Source: Sipunculus nudus
Taxonomy: Eukaryota > Annelida > Sipuncula > Golfingiida > Sipunculidae
NCBI GenBank assembly: GCA_026874595.1
Contig: CM049309.1
Span: 10,073,076-10,137,075, forward strand
Direction of reading: 5' to 3'
DNA length: 64,000 bases
The translations under genes were made by a program, and so were the position numbers. A model generated the notes under the pieces. It was not told the DNA's origin and did no database searches. It saw only the letters and a list, made by a program, of their open reading frames with translations. Shown in pieces: positions 1 to 13,000 of this stretch. Positions within the stretch are counted from its first letter, which is position 1, and every line of letters starts with the position of its first letter.

Positions 1-20
1 AGTGGTATAAAAAGACTGAC

Positions 21-79
21 CTAAAAAAATCTGGTGATACATCCAAGTCTTCTTCAACAATTATTGCATATTGAGCACT
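21..79 (-). CDS. pomgnt1: POMGNT1 exon with EED metal-binding motif
   Basis: The exon is 59 bp: 19 codons plus two bases. It reads [19 protein letters not shown] and is bounded by a TTTACAG acceptor and a GTCAGT donor. The EED is the GT13 counterpart of the DXD motif that holds the UDP-GlcNAc-bound metal ion. The acceptor is in phase with the NLYP end of the previous exon at 1321. It is the last coding piece visible; the frame leaves two bases for the next exon beyond the window edge. Confidence 0.93.
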
Positions 80-3000
80 CTGTAAAGAAATGACAGCATC
101 ATAAACAATCTGTCACAAACAGATTATACAGTGAAACCTGGGCTGCGGACACCCCTCTGGGGTGGACACCCAACTATAATAGACAAACAGTCCAATTCTG
201 TGACTGTCTGCTCTACAGGGGTTTAACTGCACCAATTATTGTGTAAAATACTCATGTTTTGTAAGTCACACAGAACCATTCACTGGATAATTCGTATATA
301 TTAATACAGATTTTGATTATAAGCATATTTTCCGTTATGAAGTATATCTGATGCTGTAGCAGCAATTTGTCCCTCTGACAATCCTTCATGGCTTATAGGT
401 TTGTACCAGAACCCAGATCAAATATACAATATGTTTGTGTACTTTCTAACAACACCTACCACATGCAAACAATCATTCTGTTACAGCTCACCATATTGGT
501 AATGCCTGCTCCATGTTAGTTGATTTTCTTAACACAGAATGTGTCCTAAGGGTTATGTGACTGACAGCCAAGTGATTTGAGGCACAGGGAATAACAGAGA
601 TTACCAGAATGATGGGTCTCCCACTCTAGTTTGAACATTCACATATATGTATCTTTTTGAGTAAAATTTTCACTCATAGCCCTATGTTAAAACTGCCAGC
701 TTTTTGGAAGCATATTGACACGACAGGATAGGTGGCCATGGAAGTGCAGCATTATTTATGGCTTGTATTATGACTCAAAGTAGGTGTATCAGTTCAATAT
801 AATTGTGTGCAATGTATTCATGGCTACTGTTTACTAGTCATAAAGATGATATTCCAACTAACTATCAGGTTGTGGTTATGATACTTATAATACCTTAACA
901 TGTAGTACATTTTTACTTGCTATCATTCTTCATATATGTGTACTTACAGTGTACTTTCTAAGTCAACATAATATCCAGTGAAACACAAGTATTCACAATG
1001 TGCTGCAGCTGTATTCTTATCCATATGTTTGTGAATTTGGTGAAAATATCTATACAATACCAAACAGATGTACTTATGATGACAAAATCATTTTTTTTTA
1101 ATATTGGTACATTCTAAATTGTGTGCTATTAACTAGTTTTATGTACTCATGTGTGTGCATTCTTGTTCTTAAATTTAAAAATGTTAAGAGATGCTGGTGT
1201 TCTCCACAATAATACGGCAGTAACTACTTACTGGGTATAAATTGAAAGTTGCTATGAGACTAGCTTTATAATGTTATGAAGTGCAGAGTTCTCCAAAACA
1301 ATACGGCAGTAACTACTTACCGGGTATAAATTGAAAGTTGCTGTGAGACTAGCTTTATAATGCTGTGAGATGCGGGCGTTCTTCACACCAATAGGGGTGT
1401 GTTGTATTCCTCTCACCCCAAACAGCTTGGCCACTTCAAGTGGTGCCTTCAGACAAACAAAAATGTATGTCAAAGGTCAAACATGGTTGGCAAAATTGTA
1501 TTAGAAATATTCTGAAGACAAACTGCAAATTTTATGAAAATTTCTGCAGAAGTCATTGTCACCAGAAGTTAGTAAAATATGAGAAATACCAGCTCTGGGT
1601 TATTATTTACACATGAATTAAAAGTTTTTTTCATTCATCAATCTTTCACAACTGGTTCTGTGAAGTTACTTTTTTCTGATTCTGTGAGGACGTTCTGTTT
1701 GTCACTATTCAGTATTCATCCACTACATTTTGTAATGCCAAGTATGTGCTGACATCTGGTGTCAATTCTAAGTACTGATCTAACCAAACACTTAGGGCCC
1801 ACAGATTTTCAATTTTCCCTTTGACAATCTTGAAACTGATAAACATTGGTACAAAATAAAAGGAATTCATAATCCTTTTGAGAATCAAACAAAGAAAACT
1901 TTTGAAAAGGAGGCTGAAGGATCAAAATATGACTTTACCTCAAAGTAGCCATCTATAAATACAGTAACCATCTTAGCATTGGCCCCTTGAGCATTCAGCA
2001 AGGAACGTAGCATTCTGTAAAATGAAGAAATGAACTGATGTAAAAAATGCAAAGATTACTTTGGGCAACTATTTCTTCCTATATCAATTTAGACTTAAGT
2101 AAATTCACTTTCAAGTTAAATTATGATTATAGTGGTTGACACAGAAGACCAGATTAGACCTTCATTAATTATAAACTTGCAGTTATACATTTTAAGGATA
2201 AACTGTCAAAATGCATTTATTGCTATTATATATAATTTACTGAAAATATTTAAAATTTGAGAAAGTATATGATATGTGTTGCAGGAAAAAGGGAAAAACT
2301 GGATAAGTTGATATAAACAAATCAAAGTTCAGCTAAGAAGTTGTGCAATACAGATGATTTAATTTAAAATGCACATCTGACAGCAGTGTAAATACTTCGT
2401 TAAACTGAGTTTTAAGCAAAAGGTTTTGCCTTACACTATGTTTTTAGTATAAACATTTTAAAGTCCACATATTACTATGAGTCATAATTCAACCAAGTCT
2501 AAACTTAAATGACAAACATGAATTTTATGGTGCACAGACTTAAGGATGACTTCAAAGACATGTGCCTGTTGTATAATCATAAATTATTTGTGATCTATAT
2601 AATGTTATTTATGAGTACAATATTCTACTTGATCTCTCATGGACTGTTTGATAAAATAATCTTGAGAAAGTTAGATTTTACAGAACTCAAGGAAATAAAT
2701 ATGCGCTCTGAATAGTACTGTACATACCTATATAAATAATATGGTCTGTTGCTGGCTATCACAGCTACAGGTATGTTATAAACTTTATTTTCAGGCAGCT
2801 GTAATAAATGAAAAGTAAACATGATAAATACAAGAGATTTTTATTTTTGTTTTCATAAGATCTATTTTATTTTTACTCAAGTTTTACATATATTAATGTT
2901 GGTTGGGTGTTAACTGGTAAAATATTAACAGACTCTTAAGTAATGTAGGAACTCACTTGAATAAGAAATACATTAAAGGATCATATTAAAATAAAAAAAA

Positions 3001-6000
3001 ACAATTTTTCACTCAATGACACATAAAGACAATTAATTTTAAAATCAAATCTCGGGGTATTCAATCAGGTAACTGTCAATTTTCATTAAACAGTAAAACA
3101 TCACCTAAGACCACCTTGGTTGAGTGACCACCTCTAAATAATGACCACTTTTCACAGTCACAATTTCTTTTGCCCTTTATATAAGACCTCCTTTAGAAGA
3201 CCACCTCGAAAATGGGACCACTTTATCAAGGTCTCGTTGGTGGTCATAATTCTGAGGTTTAACTGTACTAAAAAGCAGACATAGAAGATAAAGCATTATC
3301 AGATACCTCTTCAGGAGTAAAGTGTAGCGGAGCTGGCTCCCGACAGCTACACACTGAGCCGTAACCCTCGAACTTGTTACAGAACGCCCTGCGACGGGCG
3401 TTTTCCTCTGTATCAGGCCACCCACACTCAATCTCTGAAACGAAATAAAACAGTTATACATCAGTGTTCTTAAATTCTAAAAATGAGATATCCTCACCTG
3501 TTTTTAATAACTGGAACTTACGTTTACACCACTACCATACTTTTGAGGGGTGTGTGGATACCAGTCTAATAAGAAATTCATATTTTTATGTTTACATTAT
3601 GTTTCTGTCAGAAAATCATAAGAACCATTAAATATTAAATATACTGCATAATTTATGGATAAGCCTTAATCATTTAATATATGTCATATCTGACCTTATG
3701 ACCTTGTGGCACCTGACAAACTGTTCATACTAGCTAGCAATCCATTGTCATCATTCCTTTCATTGACCATATCAATCATATATTTTTATACAAATAGAGA
3801 TGATGAACTACTTCAAATATGACATAATTCGGTGAAGGAAGTAAATGTGAGTTAGAAAGGTGTTGGTGGTAGGATGAGGGGATAAAAAAGGTCACATACT
3901 TAAAAAGGTCAGCAACTCGGCAAACTATTAGGTTGAATATGGTGTGTGCATGTTTATAAATAAATAAATAAATATATACATATATGTACATTCTAAGGAT
4001 TAATAGTTTCCATTAGGTTTATTAATTGCCACAGTGTCATTTTTTTAAAAATGGACAACTTATAACTATAAGACATTTTCTAATGATTCAAACATATCCA
4101 TATCTTTAAAAAAACAATAAGTCTCTTTGCTGACTTTTAAGATTGTGTTTTGTCATGAAAATCACCTGCTCACCTTCTACAGATTTCAGGGCGATATCAG
4201 CGTGGAGAACAACAGGAGCCCCCCAGCTGGCCAGATCCGGGGACTTACTGTACGACTCAGACAGCTTGTCACCTGAACATAAAAAGTCACATATAAAACT
4301 AGCAACACTGTACAATTGTTATAAGTATGACTGAACTCCACAGATAAAAGTAATGCTACAACTGAGTTCAGTTTCATATGTGATCTCCTTACCGTCAGCT
4401 TTCATGGAGCTGTATCTTACCAGTATATCCATGAGGTGGACCATAGATCTTTAGTACAGAAGGCTATATCAATATAACTAATAACTATGCTCTCATGTAA
4501 GGAGCTATACATGCTTCCATCCAACCAGGTTGTGCAAATTGTATGCACAAATGTTAAAAGATGGTACATTTTGAGTAAACTTGCTGGAAGTGTTTGAAAC
4601 ACGAACTAAAACCAAATGGGCAAAAATATTAAGTTTATAACATGTGTTTAATTATGACCAAAGGAACAGAAATAACAGTATTGTTAGATATTTATATTGC
4701 AATAAACTTAAATAATAACAGCAACATAAGATTGTATTTCATTCATTGCAATATCTTGAAGTCTGCCATCTCTGCACGCGTTGTACAAATGGTATCTGAA
4801 AAAGCGCATCAACGTCTCCACCTATGCAAATTGGAATTTCCCAGTTGGAATGTGTTTTGAAGACTTTCCACAAATTGGAAACATGTAAACACCACTTGGA
4901 TGACCTGACTGGAAAGCAGCATAAATGATGTTACCTCCTTTGACGGTGACCATGGCCCACATGTCTCTCCATCCCAGATTCTTGGCCTTATCACTTCCCA
5001 TCTGCTGCAGGACCTCCCGGGCCCCCTTCTTCATCTGGAACGACCCCTCATCCTGATGGCAACAAAATATTCATCATTGTCATTAACAGTATTCAGCAAC
5101 CTCAAACTGTTTTCTTCCGATTGCCAAATTTTATCTTTTGAAAATAAAGACAGGGCAAAGCTGATGTGTTTTTGTGAGTTGAATTTTCTGCACTCCTATG
5201 TTTTACTTATCATAAAGTAATAGTATAATAATTATTCACAAATTCCAGTTGTTACCCCATAACTATCTGAACCATTTTTGGGCTACAATTAAAAAATTAA
5301 TCATGTTGGTCCGCATCAAGATTGTGAAGAATCATGTAGGTAAGGATAGGTGGGGGCCGACCTATCCTGGGATCTGAACTCGTGACTTGCCAGCTTTGAG
5401 CCCTGTGTTCTTCTGCTACACCACAGAAGCGGGTTTAAAACTGTAGACTGCTTTCTTATTCACACATAAATGCAATCCAATAAACTATAGCTCGCTATGC
5501 TATAAAGTGTGGGATGAATTTTACAACAATTGTAAACTTTAGGTGTTGATATGGAAAAAGTAAGTAAACTATCTCTCACTAAGAACTAGATTACTTCAAC
5601 TAGAATACGGGTAGTCGACAAGCGACTACGTGTATCCGCCAAAATCAGAGAAGGACGGGTGAAGTGAGGCATGGATTGAGTGGCAAGGGGATATAGAGTT
5701 ACATATGTAAAATATTAGTATTGGATCTCTGCCACATAAACATGATTGTAGGTGGCGCCACCTGTTATTTGAACTTGAAACTATCCAAGATATATACACA
5801 TGCAAAATTTAAAGTGGAAAAGTCAAACCACTGCAGAGATATGAGTGATTTTATCCCACAGCAGACAAACAGATGGACGCTGTGCAAACATGGTTGCAGG
5901 TGGCGCCACCTTTTGTTGTGTATGTTATAAAGCTATCCCAGGGCTACATTTGTGTAAAATTTTTTTCCGGATCGGTCAAACGGTTCCCGAGATATGAGCT

Positions 6001-7001
6001 TGGATGTCTGCAGCATTAACATGAATGTAGGTGGCGCCACCTGTCATAAAATCAAGGAAGCTATCTAGGATGTATACGCATGCCGAATTTTAGGTGAATT
6101 AGTCAAACCATTGCAGAGATATGAGTGATTTTAACCCCAGGCAGATGAACAAATGGACACTGTGCAAACATGGTTGCAGGTGGCGCCATCTTTTGTTGTG
6201 TATGTTATAAAGCTATCCCAGGGCTACATTTGTGTAAAATTTTTTTCCGGATCGGTCAAACGGTTCCCGAGATATATGGGTTTATGTGTGGAGCGTCAAC
6301 GTGAATGTAGGTGGCGCCACCTGTCATAAAATCAAGAAAGCTATCTAGGATGTATATGTATGCCGATTTTTAGGTGAATTAGTCAAACCACTGCAGAGAT
6401 ATGAGTGATTTTAACCCCAGGCAGATGAACAAATGGACACCGTGCAAACATGGTTGCAGGTGGCGCCACCTTTTGTTGTGTATGTTATAAAGCTATCCCA
6501 GGGCTACATTTGTGTAAAATTTTTTTCCAGATCGGTCAAACAGTTCCCGAGATATATGGGTTTATGTGTGGAGCGTTAACGTGAATGTAGGTGGCGCCAC
6601 CTGTCATAAAATTGAGAAAGCTATCTAGGATGTATATGCATGCCAAATTTTAGGTGAATTAGTCAAACCACTGCAGAGATATGAGTGATTTTAACCCCAG
6701 GCAGATGAACAGATGGACACTGTGCAAACATGGTTGCAGGTGGCGCCACCTTTTGTTGTGTATGTTATAAAGCTATCCCAGGGCTACATTTGTGTAAAAA
6801 AATTTTCCGGATCGGTCAAACGGTTCCCGAGATATATGGGTTTATGTGTGTAAACAGACGCACAAACGGACGCTGGGCAGAGACGAAAGGTCAGAGGTCA
6901 AGGTCACTTGGTTAGGCACCAGTTCACATGTGACCCGATAATTTGTGTAAGTTTCGGAAAAATCTGTCCAGTAGTCTCAGAGGAGTTCTCCGGAAACGAA
7001 C

Positions 7002-7032
<31 letters not shown>

Positions 7033-10000
7033 AACCCGGTAAAAAACATAGTATCCGCAAAACTTCGTTTTGGCGGATACAATTATTCCACTGGAGAAAA
7101 GTCAACGATGTAAAATATATTAACATATTCTTGATTTGCCTCTGGATTAATTTATTAATCAAAATTTAACAATTTTTTCTACCTATCAGGAACAACTATT
7201 CCATAAAGTTCTATAAATACCTGGTGATAGACTCTAATTATCTCTCAGAACAAACACAAGATAGAGCAACAAGAAATAAACAGAGGCTCATGAAGTCCTC
7301 CCTGTATGTCTGCCTGGAAATGTTAAAGATCAGTGATCGCCATAATATCCAAAACTTTGGCAAGAACCATTTTAAAATGTACAACACATGTAAAATATAT
7401 GTTAAGTTTAAAGAAATCCATCAGTTAGGTTTTCAGTTATCCTACAAACATTGTCTTTTATTGTGAACTATGCGGATGTAAACTTCACAAATATGAACAA
7501 GAGACCTGGGGTCTTGAGTTGAATCTTGGCAATCCTGTGCATAAGAAGTATAACAATGAAATAAAACAAAATAGATGGCTGATTTTTAGCAATATGGCCT
7601 GCAAAACTTGAGTATTTTACTGATAGCAGCAATTAGACACATAACTAAATCAAGTCAAAATAACAACCATATGCTATCAAAACCACTTAGGATTTATATG
7701 TTCATAGCAGTACAAAATCAATATGTCTGTGAAATTTGTTGCCGATAACTACAACCATTCTTGATATATCTCGCAACAGAGATCATGTTAAATATGCAAA
7801 CATGTAACCTTTGTCTCGTTTTCTGGCAGCAAAATTTAAAATTCCAGACAAACTCGATTTTAATAATAATTAAAATTAACCATATGCATACTCATCTAAT
7901 TTCCTTTCAATTAGAACACAGTTCACCTTGATGTGAAAATTCAAAATTAAATATTTTCTGACTGATATAGAAAAGAAGGATAACACCATCTTACCTAAGA
8001 TTAAAATTATGCAGGTCACAAAGGCTGTTCCCACTTGGAGCATACAATTATATATACAAGTTGCAAAATCACTACACCTGCATCATGTGACGCAAATTGC
8101 TGCAGAGATTTCATTAATGGAAACAGATTTTGTACTATGTATGCAAACATGAAAATATACATTTCTCCATTTACAAGTCACATAATCTTAATATGCATGT
8201 ATAATTTGGTGATGATAGCTACTGAGATTTTTTAGATACTGGGTAACACTCAGGGGTGTAACATATGGCTCTACACAAGGACAGCTGGACAGACACAGAT
8301 TATTTTAGCATTCTTCCCTCCTACAGCTGAGTACTGATAAATGCAGGTCAAGACATAACCTCCTTACCTTGACTGTGAAGACTATGATTCTTCCGTCTGA
8401 TACCATATTTAGGAAGAGCACCATGGCTTCGTCTTCATGGGCTGTGTATGTGTCAAACACTCGTTGAGCCATCATACTACCCTGTAGAATTATAATGACA
8501 AAAATAACAAAATAATCATCATAATCATATAATAATAATAATTATATGATGATGATAATTATAATACTGATATTAATAGTTCAATAGTATAATTAATAAT
8601 AATAATCCTTATCATATAAAATAATAATAATAATAATAATAATTAAAACAATAATAATAATAATAACAATTATAACAAAAAAAAATCAAAATCATTATAG
8701 TGATGTTAATACACATCTTGTGTGTGTGTATTTATGTCAGAGGATTTCCTCTTTGCAAATCATTTTTGACTATATTGACTTTATGTGAAACATTCTATGA
8801 AACACAGTGTTAATGAACAGAGACAATTAATTATTTTGTTTTATAATCTCCTTGTGTGAATTTGTGACTTTAATTACACTGATAATTACCCATTTAAAGA
8901 ATTTATAACCAAATTCTGCAGGTCTGTTGTGACAGTGATAAATCAACTGATGGGACAACATTAATCTCTGACATTATGTATTGAAACCCTAACAGTAAGC
9001 ATGTCAAAACTAAAACAATGGGAACAACTGAATGTTAGAAGTAATGATGACATTTTAATAGCTAACCAGTGTATGGACCAACTACAGTATAGTCACAAAT
9101 ATACCATACTGATGTTCCCAATTATATTTGGTTATTCCTGTAAAAGAAAAGTTGAGATTTAATAACTCCTCCAGGGTATAGAAGAAAAGTTGCAATTTAT
9201 AATCCCCTAGTTGACTGACTGGGATAGTTCATTATTATTTTGTGCCGGTCAACAGCACATCTTTTGCCACCTAGCTTGGAAATTATTACAAAGAAGGATC
9301 CCTGTGCTAACTGGACAATTTCTGTCACCTTGCAGAGTAATAATTATAATTTATGATCCCTGAGCCGACCAGCCTTGGGTTTCTTACCCAGCTCAGGAAT
9401 GATTATAAGTTATGATCCCTCAAATCAATAAACAGAGTTTATTTTCTATAATTTTTTTTCATCATCCAAGGTCGCTCTTCAAAGTCTCACAGACCCGGTG
9501 GTTTATAACGTTGATTCTATCATTTTTCTTTAATAACGTACATCACTGAGTAAAACCAATCCATGTGGCAAAAAATCAAATAAAAGTGACTGATAAAAAG
9601 TAATTTTCACTACAAATTCACCGCACACTTTACTTAACTCTCACATTTAATACAAACTTACACTCACAATAGCTGACACTTACACTAAATAAATTTTAAG
9701 AGAAACCATCTGACCATGCCATATGCTATATAAAATGCTATCATGTCAAGGATAGGAACCCTTTATGACCTCATACATATTCATGAAGGTTATTAAGTTA
9801 TCAGGTCATGCTATAACAATGTACTGTGGTGATAATGAGAAACAATGAACGGGGGCCATTTACTGCAGTGATTCAGTGTTCAACTGAATTCTGCTCCTAT
9901 TCTAGAAATTTAGGCAAAGGGGAAACAAACCGCAGTATGAGGTCACTTGGAGCACAGATGGTGTTTTTCTAGGAAGAAATATATAAATCAGTGACAATTA

Positions 10001-13000
10001 AAAAAAGACTGCTGTTTTATGTTTGTTATAGAAAAAAATATTATTAAAATCAAATCAATCTGTGTATCAAACCTTCTGATAACAGTTGTTTCAAACATGT
10101 CAAACATGTCAAAAACATGACAAGCTGAAACAGCAGATCTTTTTGTTTTCTTTATTAGAGAACTCAATGAAGAAATCCAGCTTGATACTGCAAACACACA
10201 GTATATGGAGTATTTTTTAGAAGTTTAAAGAAAACATAATATATATTCAGATAAACAGCATATTTCAATATGCTTTTTTCATAAAGGCAAGGTCTAATAG
10301 AGGCTACAATTCTCCATCATATCAAAAGATTTGATGGATTCCCTTCAAAGAAAAGAATATGACAGTACAAAATCTGATGCCCACATTCATATCTTTATCA
10401 AATTTCCTTCAGCAGCATGATAAAGGAAAACTGTTCATATAGGCTATCTAACAGTAGAATAAATAATATATATAATGGCAAAGAAACAATAGACTGATAG
10501 TTTCAGTGACTGATAGTTTTTGTAAGAATAATGCTGATGGATTCTTTAGACCGAGCCTAAGCCATACTCTTTATAGTCAGATGAACCAATATTTATGTCA
10601 AAGTACACGAGTCTGTAATAAAACTCTTTTGTCCTGTGAACATGAGACAAACCTAAACCCTTATTTTATTCCTGTTATGTTAACCTTAACTGTCTTATCT
10701 TAAATATGATGAACAAATAACAGTTACTAACATTTTTCATTACTTTCTAATACATCTCAAACTAAATGTATGGAATACCATGCAGACTAAAAGTCCTGAT
10801 AAAGTAAATCCTGACCAAATGTCTCTTTAATTCTTTATAGCTTAGAAAACCACACAAGTTAAACCAGTATATGCTTGCTTTGCCAGACTGGGGATCTATT
10901 CTTAATTAAATTAGCATTTGAATACACTCCTTACAAAGTGGCCTTATTAGTAATATTCTATTTGTTCTAATTTACATAAGTTATAAACACTGCTTCCGAA
11001 ATCTGTCTTTGCCATAAACAGCCACCAGGTTAGTGACGCAAGGCCAAGAATGTTCCAGTCAGTGTGAGAATGGTAATACAGTATTTTGCCAGACTTCATC
11101 TCATTCAAACACCTATTACTATTGGTCAGAAGAATCTTGGCCCTGTGCCAGCACTATGATAGCAGTATAGGGCAAATGCAGTTTTTGCAAGCAGTGGATA
11201 TGTGAAATAATTAAGAGTGAATGTAACACAACATAAGAAGTGTAGAATCTGTAGTGATGGAAACTCTGCATCCATGAATGTTGACACTCTTTTATTAACC
11301 TTTGACTTTTGATACATTTAAATCTAATTTAATGAAGGAAATATATATTATTTACCCTGTGCAAAGCGAGGGTTATTGTTTTCACAGGATTCTGTGTATG
11401 TGTGTGTCTGCAAAATATCCGAAGAATGGTTTTGCAGATTTGCTTGAAATTTTACTTATAGGCTGGGAGCGTGACAATCTCCATGCCATTAAATTTTTGT
11501 GTACATCTCAGTGTAAATAACCTCCAAGATGTGAGTTTTATGGGGATTGGTAGTGCTGCATGATTACAAGTAGGATTTATAACATGTGACCATACAGTCA
11601 TCTGTGTATGAATTGTGAAGTCACAGGGAAGATAGACGTCACGCCATGCAAAGTTTCCAAGGAAGGTAGCACTAACTGAACCATAAGCAAAGTCATAAAT
11701 GTTGATTGTTGTGTATATAAATTCCAATCTAGGTCTGCAATCTCATAATGCCTGAGAGACACATTTCTATAGGGAAAAATCCTGGGAACAATATTTGTTT
11801 AACATCAAATTCATGTAACCATCTTGAGATATTTTCTTTGATATCTTGCACATAGGGTTTGAGTTCCCACAGCATCATTTTTTTACTTTTAATTTAATCT
11901 AAATTCAAAAGGAACATAAGGGACCTTCCAGTTGATTTATTTTTATGAATGCTAACTAATATCACACATGTTCTTGTCAAAATACAATAAAACTTCATTC
12001 ACAAAACCTTTTGGAAGATCAGGCATTCTTGTTTAACTCTATCCATCTGAATATGAGTAGGAACTGACCAAAAATTCCTACTAAACTCAGCTGTATTGTG
12101 GTGTCAATAAAAGTTATGAATTTCATGAAATGAACTGACCTCTGGTCATGAGACCTCCATGTAAATCTACTGGTACTAAATGACAGGTCTGCATGAAAAA
12201 CAGCAACAGTGTTTAGCAGTCATGATTAGAGAAAATCCAATACATTGTGGTGAATGCTAAATATGGATGAGAAACAGTGGTAAGCCGGATTGATAAAAAA
12301 TATCATTTTGTGGGAATGCGAGATTAGCATGAGGTGTTGATGGATGACACAAGTTTGATTCATGAGTCTGCCATTAAATCCCTGGTGCTACAGTGAATGT
12401 AAGATTTGTGTGATAACTTGTGTTACATCTTGGATCTGATACAAATATTCAGTCCCTTAGCACTGGTTAATAGGAAATAGCCATGAAGTACAAGGATCTT
12501 GAAGTACAGTGAAACCTGTGTTCTGAGACCACCCATGGGACTGACTAAAAGTGGTCTTAATTCACAGGTGGTCTTATAAGACAAGTCAGTTGTATACAAT
12601 GTGAATGCTTCTGGTTCTTAATATACAGGTAGTCTTATTATACAGGTGGTCTAATGACAGGTGGTCTTTCAGACAGGTTCCACTGTGTAGTCTATATAAC
12701 GTGTGATAATGTCAGTCTCATCTATGGACAATTCTGTGGTGTGCTGGTGTGACTTTTGAATGAGGATTAAGTTAATAATATGTGAAGCATGATGTGTTAT
12801 TATTAAAGGTTCCTATTCTGATGTATGAGGTCTATTATCTAAAGATAATACCTTGAGTCTTTTACAAAAATAGACCAGAAAACTAATGCTGTTTGTTTTG
12901 TTTATATCCACGTGTTTTTAACTTGTAATGGGCCGACCAAATTAATCCAAAGATTTTCAGGAAACACACCTTGGAGCAAGTCAGACAAACAAGGGTGATG

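Noticed and set aside
2509-2715. Plus-strand 68-codon frame
   Set aside because: It lies antisense to and beside the [10 protein letters not shown] exon on the minus strand; AT-rich, no family resemblance.
5340-5430. A functional tRNA gene on the minus strand
   Set aside because: A and B box-like words are present, but the acceptor and anticodon stems do not pair; it fits a SINE head instead.
6977-7162. Poly-alanine protein on the minus strand over the CGG run
   Set aside because: It is a translation of a microsatellite inside a non-coding element.
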